Shown here piece by piece: positions 34,180 through 44,022 of a stretch of DNA of 64,000 nucleotides. The notes beneath the pieces were generated by a model. It searched no databases, was not told the origin of the DNA, and saw only the letters and a program-made list of their open reading frames with translations. The DNA is from Kribbella capetownensis. Lineage in GTDB: Bacteria; Actinomycetota; Actinomycetes; Propionibacteriales; Kribbellaceae. The position numbers and the translations under genes are program-made. Where the stretch lies: NCBI RefSeq assembly GCF_004331485.1, contig NZ_SJKD01000012.1:1-64000 (forward strand), read 5' to 3'. Each line of letters opens with the position of its first letter. Positions within the stretch are counted from its first letter, which is position 1.

Positions 34180-34710
34180 ATGAGAGCAGGCAGGTGGCGC
34201 CGGGCGGGTGCGACGGCGGCCGCCCTGCTCCTCATGACGAGTGTGGTCGGCGGCTGCCAGGTGGGTCCGGCGCCGCCCGGTCCGGCCGAGATCCGGACCG
34301 GTCCGCCGCCGTGGGACGCGCCGCGTGACGGGGTGTCGTACATCGACAAGGCGGGGTTCGAACGTCTCCCGCTCGATTTCTCCGGCCCGTCGCCGTACAC
34401 GGTGAAGATCGCGGTCTCGGTCGACGGCAAGACGGTGCAGGTCCCGGCCGGCGTCGGCGTCGACCGGGTCCGCGCCGAGCAGGCCGCCGTACACACCCAC
34501 ACCGCGGACGGCCTGGTGTACGTCGAGGCCAAGACCACCGCCGAGCGCCCCACCCTCCAACAGTTCTTCACCCTCTGGGGCGTCAAGTACGACGCCAAAT
34601 GCCTGGCCGACGCCTGCACCACCCTCACCGTCACCGCCAACGGCAAACCCGCCGCGTGGGACGCCGAACTCACCCCCAGCACCCGGTTCCACATCACCGC
34701 CACCCACTGA
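34180..34710 (+). CDS. Conserved actinobacterial lipoprotein, unknown function
   Basis: 176 residues. The signal RAGATAAALLLMTSVVGGC ends in a lipobox Cys. The exported part contains QAAVHTHTADGLVYVEAKTTAERPTLQQFFTLWGV, a pattern seen in many actinobacterial proteins of unknown role (HTH-x-DG-H/VE and LxQFF-WG). C-terminal cysteines (KCLADAC) may form a disulfide. ATG 34180 is chosen because the basic N-region starts there; ATG 34162 is an alternative. Confidence 0.72.
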   Translation: MRAGRWRRAGATAAALLLMTSVVGGCQVGPAPPGPAEIRTGPPPWDAPRDGVSYIDKAGFERLPLDFSGPSPYTVKIAVSVDGKTVQVPAGVGVDRVRAEQAAVHTHTADGLVYVEAKTTAERPTLQQFFTLWGVKYDAKCLADACTTLTVTANGKPAAWDAELTPSTRFHITATH

Positions 34711-34788
34711 CAGTGGCGACCTGAGGACATTACGTAGCTGACGCGGGCGTGCGGGTTTGTGGGGTGCGGCGTGGGGGACCGGTGGCGG

Positions 34789-35175
34789 GTGAAGGTTCTG
34801 AGCGTGCGCTGGGTTGGGGTGGCGACGCGTGAGTACAGGCCGATGTTCGAGTTTCTGCAGGGCGTGCTGGGGCTCGAGGTGGCGTTCGAGGAGGAGACGA
34901 CGGCGGAGTTCGCGACGTCGGATGGCGACACCGTGCAGATCATGGCTCCGGGGGATCGGACCTTCGAGCTGTTCAGCCGGAACGCCACGGGTCCGGTGCC
35001 GCTCTTCGAGGTCGACGACGTGCACGCGGCCGCCGAGGAGCTCGAGCGGGCCGGGGTGGAACTGGTGGGGGCGCCGGGACAGGACGAGAACTGGGAGTGG
35101 ATCAACTTCCGGGCGCCGGACGGCAACCTGTACGAGCTGGCGGCCCGTCGCCGTGTACCGGGCTGTGGATGGTGA
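34789..35175 (+). CDS. VOC family (glyoxalase-like) protein
   Basis: 128 residues. It shows the fold pattern VRWVGVATREYRPMFEFLQGVLGLEV, PLFEVDDVHAAAEELERAGVEL and WINFRAPDGNLYEL. Likely metal-binding or small-molecule-binding protein without assigned substrate. The GTG at 34789 is one of several possible starts. It lies 37 bases before argS on the same strand, but argS has its own leaderless promoter. Confidence 0.8.
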   Translation: MKVLSVRWVGVATREYRPMFEFLQGVLGLEVAFEEETTAEFATSDGDTVQIMAPGDRTFELFSRNATGPVPLFEVDDVHAAAEELERAGVELVGAPGQDENWEWINFRAPDGNLYELAARRRVPGCGW

Positions 35176-35200
35176 GTCAAGGGTTTCGGGGTGGGGCCAT

Positions 35201-35206
35201 TAGGCT
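35201..35206 (+). promoter_or_regulatory. -10 box of leaderless argS
   Basis: TAGGCT matches TANNNT and ends six bases before the argS GTG, the typical spacing for transcription starting at the start codon. No ribosome-binding site lies before the GTG, which supports a leaderless mRNA. Confidence 0.6.
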
Positions 35207-35212
35207 GAGGCG

Positions 35213-36871
35213 GTGACTCCGGAACAGCTCGCTGCGAAGATCCTCCAGGCCCTGGCCGCGCTCGCCGACGACGGGACCATCACCTTCGAGGGCGGGCTGC
35301 CGCGCGAGCTGAAGGTCGAGCGGCCCAAGAACCCCGAGCACGGGGACTACGCCACCAACGTCGCCATGCAGCTGGGCAAGCGCGCCGGGCTGAACCCGCG
35401 CCAGTTCGCGGAGCTGCTGGCCGGCAAGCTGCAGGACGACGACGCGATCACCGCGGTGGAGATCGCCGGTCCCGGCTTCATCAACATCCGGGTCGCGGCG
35501 GACGCCCAGGGCAAGATCGCCCAGGCGATCCTGGACGCGGGCCCGGCGTACGGCGGTTCCGACAGCCTGCACGGCCAGACGGTGAACCTGGAGTTCATCT
35601 CGGCCAACCCGACCGGCCCGCTGCACCTCGGCCACACCCGCTGGGCCGCCGTCGGCGACGCACTGGCCCGGGTGCTGACCGCGGCCGGCGCGAAGGTCAG
35701 CCGCGAGTTCTACATCAACGACCGCGGCGCCCAGATGGACAAGTTCGGTGCCAGCCTGCAGGCCGCGGCGCTCGGCGAGCCGATCCCCGAGGACGGCTAC
35801 CACGGCGAGTACATCCTGGATCTGGCCAAGCAGATCGTCGCCGAGGTCCCCGGCATCACCGAGCTGCCCGCCGACGAGCAGCTGATCGCCTTCCGCGAGG
35901 CGGGGTACGAGCGCCAGCTGAAGGAGCAGCAGGCCCAGCTCGAGCACTTCCGGACCAAGTTCGACGTCTGGTTCTCCGAGCGCAGCCTGCACGAGCAGGA
36001 CGGCGTCGGCCACGCGATCGAGAAGCTCCGTGAGCAGGGCCACCTGTACGACGCGGACGACGCGCTGTGGATGCGGACGACGGACTTCACCGACGACAAG
36101 GACCGCGTCCTGATCCGCTCGAACGGCGAACCGACGTACTTCGCCTCCGACGCGGCCTACTACGTGAACAAGCGTGAGCGCGGCTTCGACGTCTGCATCT
36201 ACCTGCTCGGCGCCGACCACCACGGGTACGTGAACCGCCTGAAGGCGATCGCGGCCTGCGCCGGCGACGACCCCGAGCACAACATCGAGATCCTGATCGG
36301 CCAGCTGGTGAAGATCCTCAAGGGCGGCGAGGAGATGCGGCTGTCCAAGCGGGCCGGCACCATCGTCACGCTGGCCGAGCTGGTCGAGGAGGGCGGCGTC
36401 GACCCGCTGCGGTACACGCTGTGCCGCTACCCGGCCGACTCCCCGTTGACGCTGGACATCGAGGAGATGACCCGGCAGGCCAGCGAGAACCCGGTGTACT
36501 ACGTGCAGTACGCGCACGCCCGGCTCGCGTCGATCCTGCGCAACGCCGACGAGCTCGGCATCAAGCTGGACGAGTTCGAGCCGGGCCTGCTGAGCCACGA
36601 ACGCGAGGGCGACCTGCTCCGCGCGCTGGCCGAGTTCCCGCGGATCGTCGCGACCGCGGCGGAGCTGCGTGAGCCGCACCGGGTCGCGCGCTACCTGGAG
36701 GACACGGCGTCGGCGTTCCACAAGTTCTACGACAGCTGCCGCGTGCTCCCGCGCGGCGATGAGGAGGTGGAGCCGGTGCACAAGGCTCGCCTGACCCTGG
36801 TCGGCGCGACCAGGACCGTGGTCGCCAACGGGCTGGACCTGCTCGGCGTGTCCGCTCCGGAGCGGATGTGA
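35213..36871 (+). CDS. argS: Arginyl-tRNA synthetase
   Basis: 552 residues, class I synthetase charging tRNA-Arg. The HIGH-type motif is HLGHTR in FISANPTGPLHLGHTR; the KMSKS-type loop is reduced to MRLSKRAGT. An N-terminal Add-1-like domain (KVERPKNPEHGDYATNVAMQLGK) and a C-terminal anticodon-binding domain (PVYYVQYAHARLASI, DTASAFHKFYDSCRVL) complete it. First gene of the conserved argS-lysA-hom-thrC-thrB run. GTG start; the stop overlaps lysA. Confidence 0.97.
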   Translation: MTPEQLAAKILQALAALADDGTITFEGGLPRELKVERPKNPEHGDYATNVAMQLGKRAGLNPRQFAELLAGKLQDDDAITAVEIAGPGFINIRVAADAQGKIAQAILDAGPAYGGSDSLHGQTVNLEFISANPTGPLHLGHTRWAAVGDALARVLTAAGAKVSREFYINDRGAQMDKFGASLQAAALGEPIPEDGYHGEYILDLAKQIVAEVPGITELPADEQLIAFREAGYERQLKEQQAQLEHFRTKFDVWFSERSLHEQDGVGHAIEKLREQGHLYDADDALWMRTTDFTDDKDRVLIRSNGEPTYFASDAAYYVNKRERGFDVCIYLLGADHHGYVNRLKAIAACAGDDPEHNIEILIGQLVKILKGGEEMRLSKRAGTIVTLAELVEEGGVDPLRYTLCRYPADSPLTLDIEEMTRQASENPVYYVQYAHARLASILRNADELGIKLDEFEPGLLSHEREGDLLRALAEFPRIVATAAELREPHRVARYLEDTASAFHKFYDSCRVLPRGDEEVEPVHKARLTLVGATRTVVANGLDLLGVSAPERM

Positions 36872-38271
36872 GGGCGCACGAGGCGGGGGCCCTGCACGCG
36901 CAGGCCGGTCACCGCGGACCGGCCTGGCTGAGCACCCCGCGCGATGTCAACGACCTGGTCCCGCAGCTGTGGTCGTCCACCGCGAAGAAGTCGGCCGAGG
37001 GCTCCCTGGTGATCGGCGGGGTCGACCTCCGCGACCTGGTCGCCGAGCACGGCAGCCCGGCGTACGTGCTGGACGAGGACGACTTCCGCAGCCGCGCCCG
37101 CGCGTTCAAGCACGCCTTCAAGGACTTCGACGTCTACTACGCCGGAAAAGCCTTCCTCTGTACGACGATCGTCCGCTGGGTGATGGACGAGGGCCTGAAC
37201 CTGGACATCTGCAGCGGGGGAGAGCTCGCCGTCGCGCTGCGGGCCGGTGCCGACCCGAAGCGGTTGGGGTTCCACGGCAACAACAAGTCCGAGTCCGAGC
37301 TGGCCCGCGCACTGGAGGCCGGGGTCGGCCGGATCATCGTCGACTCGCAGTACGAGATCAGCCGGCTGATCGAGCTGGCCCGGGAGCGGAACAGGACCGC
37401 GCCGGTGATGATCCGGGTCACCGCCGGCGTCGAGGCGCACACCCACGAGTACATCGCGACCGCGCACGAGGACCAGAAGTTCGGTTTCTCGATCACCTCC
37501 GGTGCCGCCTTCGAAGCCGTTGCCCGGGTCAACGAAGCCCCCGAGCTGGAGCTGCTCGGCCTGCACTCGCACATCGGCTCGCAGATCTTCGACTCGTCCG
37601 GATTCGAGGTCGCCGCGAAGCGCGTGATCGCCTTGCACGCAAGGGTTTCCGACGAGCTCGGCGTGGACATGCCGGACCTCGACCTCGGTGGAGGTTTCGG
37701 TATCGCCTACACCACTCAGGACGACCCCTCCGACCCGGCACAGCTGGCCACCGAGCTGGGCAAGATCGTCGAGCACGAGTGCCGCGCCTTCGAGGTCGAG
37801 ATGCCGAGGGTCTCGATCGAGCCCGGCCGCGCGATCGTCGGCCCGGCCATGTGCACGGTCTACTCGGTCGGCACGGTCAAGGAGGTCGAGCTCGACTACG
37901 GCGCCTCCCGGTCCTACGTCTCGGTCGACGGCGGGATGAGCGACAACATCCGCACCGCGCTGTACGACGCCGACTACTCCTGCACGCTCGCCAACCGCTA
38001 CTCCGATGCCGAGCCGGCGCTGGCCCGCGTCGTCGGCAAGCACTGCGAGTCCGGGGACATCGTGGTCAAGGACGAGTTCCTCCCCTCGGACGTGCGGCCC
38101 GGCGACCTGATCGCCGTGCCCGGGACGGGTGCGTACTGCCGGTCGATGGCGAGCAACTACAACCACGTGCCGCGGCCACCGGTGATCGCGGTGAAGGACG
38201 GCCGAACGCGGGTCGTCGTACGCCGAGAGACCGAAGACGACCTGCTACTGCTCGACATGGGGGCGGAGTGA
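36868..38271 (+). CDS. lysA: Diaminopimelate decarboxylase
   Basis: 467 residues, PLP enzyme making L-lysine from meso-diaminopimelate. PLP lysine is K94 in YYAGKAF; LHSHIGSQIFD, the glycine-rich LGGGFGI and EPGRAIVG are family motifs; the C-terminal CESGDIV supplies the active-site Cys from the second subunit. GTG start overlaps the argS stop (GTGA). It shares control with hom downstream. Confidence 0.97.
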   Translation: MRAHEAGALHAQAGHRGPAWLSTPRDVNDLVPQLWSSTAKKSAEGSLVIGGVDLRDLVAEHGSPAYVLDEDDFRSRARAFKHAFKDFDVYYAGKAFLCTTIVRWVMDEGLNLDICSGGELAVALRAGADPKRLGFHGNNKSESELARALEAGVGRIIVDSQYEISRLIELARERNRTAPVMIRVTAGVEAHTHEYIATAHEDQKFGFSITSGAAFEAVARVNEAPELELLGLHSHIGSQIFDSSGFEVAAKRVIALHARVSDELGVDMPDLDLGGGFGIAYTTQDDPSDPAQLATELGKIVEHECRAFEVEMPRVSIEPGRAIVGPAMCTVYSVGTVKEVELDYGASRSYVSVDGGMSDNIRTALYDADYSCTLANRYSDAEPALARVVGKHCESGDIVVKDEFLPSDVRPGDLIAVPGTGAYCRSMASNYNHVPRPPVIAVKDGRTRVVVRRETEDDLLLLDMGAE

Positions 38272-39560
38272 ACGACAAACCTCTGAAGGTAGGCCTGCTC
38301 GGTTGTGGCGTGGTCGGCACCGAAGTCGTGCGGATCCTGACCGAGCAGGCGGACCATCTCGCCGCCCGGGTGGGTGCCCGGCTGGAGATCGCCGGCATCG
38401 CGGTACGGCGGGCCGGTCGCGAACGGGACATCGCCGTCGACCCGTCACTGATCACCACCGACGCGCAGGCCCTGGTGTCGCGCGGCGACCTCGACCTGGT
38501 GATCGAGGTGATCGGTGGGCTGGAGCCGGCCCGTGGGCTGATCCTGTCCGCGCTCGAGCACGGCGCCTCCGTGGTCACGGCGAACAAGGCCCTGCTCGCG
38601 GAGGACGGCCCGACGCTGTTCGCGGCCGCGGAGAAGTATCAGCGCGACCTGTACTTCGAGGCCGCCGTGGCCGGGGCGATCCCGATCCTGCGGCCGCTGC
38701 GCGAGTCGCTGGCCGGTGACGACGTGACCCGGGTGATGGGCATCGTCAACGGCACCACGAACTACATCCTGGACAAGATGGACAGCACCGGCGCCGGGTT
38801 CGACGAGGCGCTGGAGGAGGCCCAGGCGCTCGGGTACGCCGAGGCCGACCCGACCGCGGACATCGAGGGCTTCGACGCGGCCGCGAAGGCGGCACTGCTG
38901 GCGAGTTTGGCCTTCCACACCAGGGTTTCCATCGCCGACGTGCACCGCGAGGGCATCACCGATGTGACCGCGACCGACATCGCCTCGGCCCGCGAGATGG
39001 GCTGTGTGGTGAAGTCGCTGGCGATCTGTGAGCTGGACGAGACGACCGACTCGGTCAGCGCCCGGGTGTACCCGGCGATGATCCCGGCGAACCACCCGCT
39101 CGCCTCCGTCCGGGACGCGTACAACGCCGTCTTCGTGGAATCCAAGGCGGCCGGGCAGCTGATGTTCTATGGTCGTGGTGCCGGCGGCGCCCCGACGGCC
39201 AGTGCAGTCCTCGGGGATCTGGTGTCCGCTGCGCGCAACCGGCTCAAGGGCGTGCCGGGGGTCGGCGAGTCGTCGTACACCCAGCGGGCCGTGCGGCCGA
39301 TGGGTGACGCGGTGACCCGCTATCACGTGTCGCTGGACGTGGCCGACAAGGCCGGTGTGCTGGCGGCAGTGGCCCACGCCTTCGCTGAGCACGACGTGTC
39401 GATCCAGACCGTCCGCCAGGAGGGCCGGGGGAGTGACGCGCAGTTGGTGGTGGTCACCCACACCGCGACCGACGCAGCGTTGTCCGCAACCGTGGAGACC
39501 CTGCGCGACATGGACATCGTTCGTGAAGTCAGCAGTGTGATGCGGGTGGAAGGCGGATAA
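38268..39560 (+). CDS. hom: Homoserine dehydrogenase
   Basis: 430 residues. It reduces aspartate semialdehyde to homoserine, the branch to threonine and methionine. The N-terminal Rossmann segment is VGLLGCGVVGTEV. The catalytic domain has GIVNGTTNYIL and EGFDAAAKAALL. A C-terminal ACT domain (YHVSLDVADKAGVLAAVAHAFAEHDVSIQTV) provides threonine feedback inhibition in the family. GTG start overlaps the lysA stop (GTGA). Confidence 0.97.
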   Translation: MNDKPLKVGLLGCGVVGTEVVRILTEQADHLAARVGARLEIAGIAVRRAGRERDIAVDPSLITTDAQALVSRGDLDLVIEVIGGLEPARGLILSALEHGASVVTANKALLAEDGPTLFAAAEKYQRDLYFEAAVAGAIPILRPLRESLAGDDVTRVMGIVNGTTNYILDKMDSTGAGFDEALEEAQALGYAEADPTADIEGFDAAAKAALLASLAFHTRVSIADVHREGITDVTATDIASAREMGCVVKSLAICELDETTDSVSARVYPAMIPANHPLASVRDAYNAVFVESKAAGQLMFYGRGAGGAPTASAVLGDLVSAARNRLKGVPGVGESSYTQRAVRPMGDAVTRYHVSLDVADKAGVLAAVAHAFAEHDVSIQTVRQEGRGSDAQLVVVTHTATDAALSATVETLRDMDIVREVSSVMRVEGG

Positions 39561-39564
39561 GGGC

Positions 39565-40641
39565 ATGGCTCAGCAGCGGCCTCATCAGTGGCAAGGCGTG
39601 ATCGAGGAGTACCGGGACCGGCTGCCTGTTTCGGCGGACACTCCCGTGGTCACGCTCGGCGAGGGCGGGACGCCGCTGGTGGCCGCGCAGTGGCTGAGCG
39701 AGCAGACCGGATGCGAGGTCTGGCTCAAGGTCGAGGGCAACAACCCGACCGGCTCGTTCAAGGACCGCGGCATGACGGTCGCGATCTCACTCGCCGCGCA
39801 GGCCGGTGACAAGGCCGTCGTGTGCGCGTCGACCGGCAACACCTCGGCATCGGCGGCCGCGTACGCCGTACGGGCCGGGCTCGTCCCGCTGGTGCTGATC
39901 CCGGCCGGCCGGATCGCGAAGGGCAAGCTGGCGCAAGCGATCGTTCACGGCGCACGCCTGGTGACCATCGACGGCGGCTTCGACGACTGCCTGCGGATCG
40001 TCCGCGAGCTCGGCAAGCACTACCCGGTCGCGCTGGTGAACTCGGTGAACCCGGTCCGCCTGGAGGGCCAGAAGACCGCGGCCTTCGAGGTGTGCGACGC
40101 GCTCGGCGACGCCCCCGACCTGCATCTGCTCCCGGTCGGCAACGCGGGCAACATCGCGGCGTACTGGAAGGGCTACCAGGAGTACGCCAAGGACAAGCTG
40201 GCCTCGAAGACCCCGCAGATGTGGGGTTTCCAGGCCGAGGGCGCGGCCCCGATCGTGCGCGGCGCGATCGTCGAGAAGCCGGACACTGCCGCGACCGCGA
40301 TCCGGGTCGGGAACCCGGCGTCCTGGACGCTGGCGGAGGCCGCCCGGGACGAATCCGGCGGCCGGATCGAGCTGGTCACCGACGAGCAGATCCTGACCGC
40401 ACAACGTGAGCTCGCCGCCCGCGAGGGCGTGTTCGTCGAGCCTGCGTCGGCGGCCGGCGTCGCCGGATTGCTGCACGCGAAGGCGAACGGATGGCTGCAG
40501 GGCGGTTCGACCGTCGTGATCACTGTCACAGGCCACGGCCTGAAGGACATCGACACCGCGCTCGAGCACGCGAAGGTGGACGAGTCTCCGGTCACCCCCG
40601 CCGACACCGACGCCGTCGCCCGCGTCGCCGGCCTCGCCTGA
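39565..40641 (+). CDS. thrC: Threonine synthase
   Basis: 358 residues, PLP-dependent beta/gamma-replacement fold II. It converts O-phosphohomoserine to threonine. K66 in GSFKDRG binds PLP; CASTGNTSASAAAYA contacts the phosphate, and LPVGNAGNI follows. ATG four bases after the hom stop. Its TGA shares one base with the thrB ATG. Confidence 0.97.
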   Translation: MAQQRPHQWQGVIEEYRDRLPVSADTPVVTLGEGGTPLVAAQWLSEQTGCEVWLKVEGNNPTGSFKDRGMTVAISLAAQAGDKAVVCASTGNTSASAAAYAVRAGLVPLVLIPAGRIAKGKLAQAIVHGARLVTIDGGFDDCLRIVRELGKHYPVALVNSVNPVRLEGQKTAAFEVCDALGDAPDLHLLPVGNAGNIAAYWKGYQEYAKDKLASKTPQMWGFQAEGAAPIVRGAIVEKPDTAATAIRVGNPASWTLAEAARDESGGRIELVTDEQILTAQRELAAREGVFVEPASAAGVAGLLHAKANGWLQGGSTVVITVTGHGLKDIDTALEHAKVDESPVTPADTDAVARVAGLA

Positions 40642-41573
40642 TGCCGGACCAGGTCCGGGTCCGGGTGCCTGCGACCAGCGCCAACCTCGGCCCGGGCTTC
40701 GACACCTTCGGCCTGGCCTTGACCCTGTACGACGACTTGGTTGTCACGCCAGCTGGATCCGGGGTGACTGTCGAGGTGACCGGATCCGGCGAGGGCGAGG
40801 TGCCGCTGGACGAGTCGCATCTGGTGGTCCGTTCGATCCGTGCCGGCCTGGAAGCGCTGGGTGTGCCGGTGCCCGGATTCACGTTGCGGTGCGAGAACCG
40901 GATCCCGCACGGCCGCGGGCTCGGGTCGTCATCGGCCGCGATCGTCGGCGGTCTCGCGGCGGCGTACGGGCTGGCCGGCGTACCGGTGGATCGCGACCGG
41001 ATCGTCGTACTGGCGAACGAGATCGAAGGGCATCCGGACAATGTGGCCGCGGCCGCGCTGGGTGGATTCACGATCGCGTGGACCGAAGGGGACGTCGGCC
41101 GGGCGATCAGATTGGACCCTGTGGACGGGCTCGCCGCGGTGGCCTATGTACCGGACAATCGCGTGCTGACAAAGGAGGCGCGCGGATTGTTGCCTGGCGT
41201 TGTTTCCCACATCGATGCGTCCGCGAATGCCGGAAAAGCGGCATTGTTGGTCGCCGCGATGACAACGCGCCCGGAGTTGTTGCTGATTGCGACCGAAGAC
41301 CGGCTGCATCAGGAGTACCGCGAGCCCGCGATGCCGGAAAGCCTGGCGCTGGTGCACAAGTTGCGGGGGAGCGGACTGGCCGCAATCGTCAGCGGTGCCG
41401 GCCCGACGGTCGCCGTACTGGGCCGCCCAGATGAAACCTCTGCGCCGGCAGGTAAAGCCGCAGGTCAGCCCGCATTCTTCCGCGGTACGCCGGACGCCCC
41501 GGACGGTTGGACGCGGTACGACCTGGGCATTGATCCAGTCGGCGTACAGGTCTGGTCGATGGAGTCCGGATAG
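40641..41573 (+). CDS. thrB: Homoserine kinase
   Basis: 310 residues, GHMP kinase. It phosphorylates homoserine for ThrC. The N-terminus VRVPATSANLGPGFDTFGLAL and ATP loop PHGRGLGSSSAAIVGG are diagnostic; the C-terminal SGAGPTVAVL is the third GHMP motif. TGATG overlap with thrC. It ends the amino-acid operon; rho follows after a long leader. Confidence 0.97.
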   Translation: MPDQVRVRVPATSANLGPGFDTFGLALTLYDDLVVTPAGSGVTVEVTGSGEGEVPLDESHLVVRSIRAGLEALGVPVPGFTLRCENRIPHGRGLGSSSAAIVGGLAAAYGLAGVPVDRDRIVVLANEIEGHPDNVAAAALGGFTIAWTEGDVGRAIRLDPVDGLAAVAYVPDNRVLTKEARGLLPGVVSHIDASANAGKAALLVAAMTTRPELLLIATEDRLHQEYREPAMPESLALVHKLRGSGLAAIVSGAGPTVAVLGRPDETSAPAGKAAGQPAFFRGTPDAPDGWTRYDLGIDPVGVQVWSMESG

Positions 41574-41912
41574 CGTGCCGGGGCCGGAGCGGAATGATCG
41601 GCAATTGACACGCGTTGTACCCCTCGAGTCAGCAGAACGACCCGCAGGGGTGCTAGTCTCGACTCACCCGATCCCCTCCAGGTGGTCGGTGAACTCTCGC
41701 CACGATCCGGGCTGTGCTCCCGGCACCCTGTGTTGTGTGGCGACCCTCCAGCGGACTGATCTTGCGCCGCCTGCGCCGGAAACGTCCGGAGGGACTCAGA
41801 TCGAGCGAGAGCCTCTTGATACCCACGTCGCCGTTTCGTCGGTCGTGGGTGATGATTCCGGGCGATGAGCCTTTCAGGGACACATCGTCCATCCGTGTGG
41901 GAAGGACCTCAC
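41574..41912 (+). promoter_or_regulatory. Promoter and long leader of rho
   Basis: 339 bases without a gene. An extended -10, TGCTAGTCT at 41651-41659, gives a likely start near 41666 and a ~245-base leader. ACCCACG (41821-41827) and CGTGGGT (41844-41850) form a 7-bp hairpin, and CCGGA-AACG-TCCGG occurs earlier. A structured leader could serve autoregulation of rho, as known for rho genes in other bacteria; this is inference. Confidence 0.55.
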
Positions 41913-44009
41913 GTGACAGAAACTGTTGAAGCCTCCAGCGGAGCCGGTACCTCACCGGCCCCGGGTACCGACGCCGCGGCCACCACCGCCACGCGTCGCC
42001 GGAAGGCCGGAGGCGGCCTCGAGGGCATGCTGCTCCCCGAGCTCAAGCAGCTCGCCGGGACGCTGGGCATCAAGGGCACCGGCGCGCTGCGCAAGGGCCA
42101 GCTGATCGAGGCGATCAAGGCCGCCCAGGCCGGTGGCTCCACGGGTGGTTCGCGCCCGAAGTCGAGCCAGCCGACCCTGGACGAGGGTGCCGCCGAGGCA
42201 CCCACGGCCGACGCACCGGCCGCTCGGGCCGGGCGCGCCGAGAAGCGCGAGGGTGGCAGTCGCCGGACCCGCGCCGCGGCCGAGAAGACCGTCGGCCAGA
42301 ACGGTGCCGGCCAGTCCGGTGCCGGCCAGTCCGGTGCCGGCCAGTCCGGTGCCGACCAAGCCACGGCAGCGCCGGTCGCCGTCGAGGCGCCGGCCGCGCA
42401 GGCTCCGGCGCAGGACAGCGCCGCGCAGAACGGCTCCGCCCCGGTCGAAGCGGCCGAGCCGAAGACGGCCGAGCCGAAGGCCGAGCAGGGCGGTGAGAAC
42501 CGCAACCGCGACAACCGCGAGGGTGACCGCAACCGCGACCGGAACCGCGACGCCAACCGGGACGCGACCCGTGAGCGGGACAACCAGAACCGTGACGGCA
42601 ACCGCGACCGCAACCGTGACAACCAGGCCCGGGACAACCAGACCCGGGGTGGGCAGGACCGCGACAACCAGCGGGACAACCAGCGGAACCGGCAGGACCA
42701 GAACGACCGCGGCGAGGAGGGCGAGGGCCGTCGCCGGCGCCGCCGGGGCCGCGACCGCGACCGCACCCGGGAGAACCAGGGCGGTCGCGACAGCAGCCGC
42801 AACCGGGGCCGCGGCGAGCGCTTCGACCCGGAGCCGACGATCAGCGAGGACGACGTCCTCGTCCCGGCCGCCGGCATCCTGGACGTGCTCGACAACTACG
42901 CGTTCGTCCGGACCAGCGGCTACCTGCCCGGCCCGAACGACGTGTACGTCGCGCTGTCGATGGTGAAGCGCTACGGCCTGCGCAAGGGTGACGCGATCAC
43001 CGGTGCGGTGAAGCAGCCGCAGGAGGGTGAGCGCAAGGAGAAGTTCAACCCGCTGGTCCGGATCGACACCGTCAACGGTGCGGACCCGGAGATCGCCAAG
43101 CAGCGGCAGGACTTCAACAAGCTGACCCCGCTGTACGCGACCGAGCGGCTCCGGCTGGAGACCGAGCCCGGTGTGCTCACCACCCGGATCGTCGACATCG
43201 TCAGCCCGATCGGCAAGGGCCAGCGCGGCCTGATCGTCTCGCCGCCGAAGGCCGGTAAGACGATGGTGCTGCAGGCGCTGGCGAACGCGATCACCACGAA
43301 CAACCCCGAAGTGCACCTGATGGTGGTGCTGGTGGACGAGCGGCCCGAAGAGGTCACCGACATGCAGCGCACCGTGAAGGGCGAGGTCATCGCCTCGACG
43401 TTCGACCGCCCGGCCGACGACCACACCACGGTCGCGGAGCTGGCGATCGAGCGGGCCAAGCGGCTGGTCGAGCTCGGCCACGACGTCGTCGTCCTGCTCG
43501 ACTCGATCACCCGGCTCGGGCGGGCGTACAACATCGCGGCGCCGGCCAGCGGCCGGATCCTGTCCGGTGGTGTCGACTCGTCCGCGCTGTACCCGCCGAA
43601 GCGGTTCTTCGGTGCGGCCCGCAACATCGAGGACGGCGGCTCGCTGACCATCCTCGCGACCGCGCTGATCGAGACCGGCTCGAAGATGGACGAGGTGATC
43701 TTCGAGGAGTTCAAGGGCACCGGCAACATGGAGCTGCGGCTGCGCCGCGAGTTCGCCGACCGGCGCATCTTCCCGGCCATCGACGTGGTCGCCTCCGGCA
43801 CCCGCCGCGAGGAACTGCTGATGAGCAAGGACGAGACCAGCGTGGTCTGGAAGCTGCGCCGGGTGCTGTCCGCACTCGACGGCCAGGCGGCCCTGGAGCT
43901 CCTGATCGGCAAGCTCAAGGAGAGCAAGTCGAACATCGAGTTCCTGCTCCAGGTCAACAAGACGACCCCGTCGGCCGGCGGCGCCCGCAGCACCGACGAC
44001 GGGAACTGA
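41913..44009 (+). CDS. rho: Transcription termination factor Rho with long disordered insert
   Basis: 698 residues against about 420 in E. coli. Residues about 25-70 are the Rho N-terminal helical domain (LLPELKQLAGTLGIKGTGALRKGQLIEAI). Residues about 75-305 are low complexity: Ala/Pro-rich with a tripled AGQSG, then Arg/Asn/Asp-rich. From about 307 come the RNA-binding cold-shock fold (SEDDVLVPAAGILDVLDNYAFVR) and RecA-like ATPase (SPPKAGKT, K449). Such inserts are typical of actinobacterial Rho and add RNA binding. GTG 41913 has GAAGGA seven bases upstream. Confidence 0.97.
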   Translation: MTETVEASSGAGTSPAPGTDAAATTATRRRKAGGGLEGMLLPELKQLAGTLGIKGTGALRKGQLIEAIKAAQAGGSTGGSRPKSSQPTLDEGAAEAPTADAPAARAGRAEKREGGSRRTRAAAEKTVGQNGAGQSGAGQSGAGQSGADQATAAPVAVEAPAAQAPAQDSAAQNGSAPVEAAEPKTAEPKAEQGGENRNRDNREGDRNRDRNRDANRDATRERDNQNRDGNRDRNRDNQARDNQTRGGQDRDNQRDNQRNRQDQNDRGEEGEGRRRRRRGRDRDRTRENQGGRDSSRNRGRGERFDPEPTISEDDVLVPAAGILDVLDNYAFVRTSGYLPGPNDVYVALSMVKRYGLRKGDAITGAVKQPQEGERKEKFNPLVRIDTVNGADPEIAKQRQDFNKLTPLYATERLRLETEPGVLTTRIVDIVSPIGKGQRGLIVSPPKAGKTMVLQALANAITTNNPEVHLMVVLVDERPEEVTDMQRTVKGEVIASTFDRPADDHTTVAELAIERAKRLVELGHDVVVLLDSITRLGRAYNIAAPASGRILSGGVDSSALYPPKRFFGAARNIEDGGSLTILATALIETGSKMDEVIFEEFKGTGNMELRLRREFADRRIFPAIDVVASGTRREELLMSKDETSVVWKLRRVLSALDGQAALELLIGKLKESKSNIEFLLQVNKTTPSAGGARSTDDGN

Positions 44010-44022
44010 GCAGCAGTCGATT

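Noticed and set aside
42303..42357. 15-bp direct repeats in rho as a CRISPR-like or mobile repeat
   Set aside because: They are in-frame codon repeats without spacers and belong to the disordered Rho insert.
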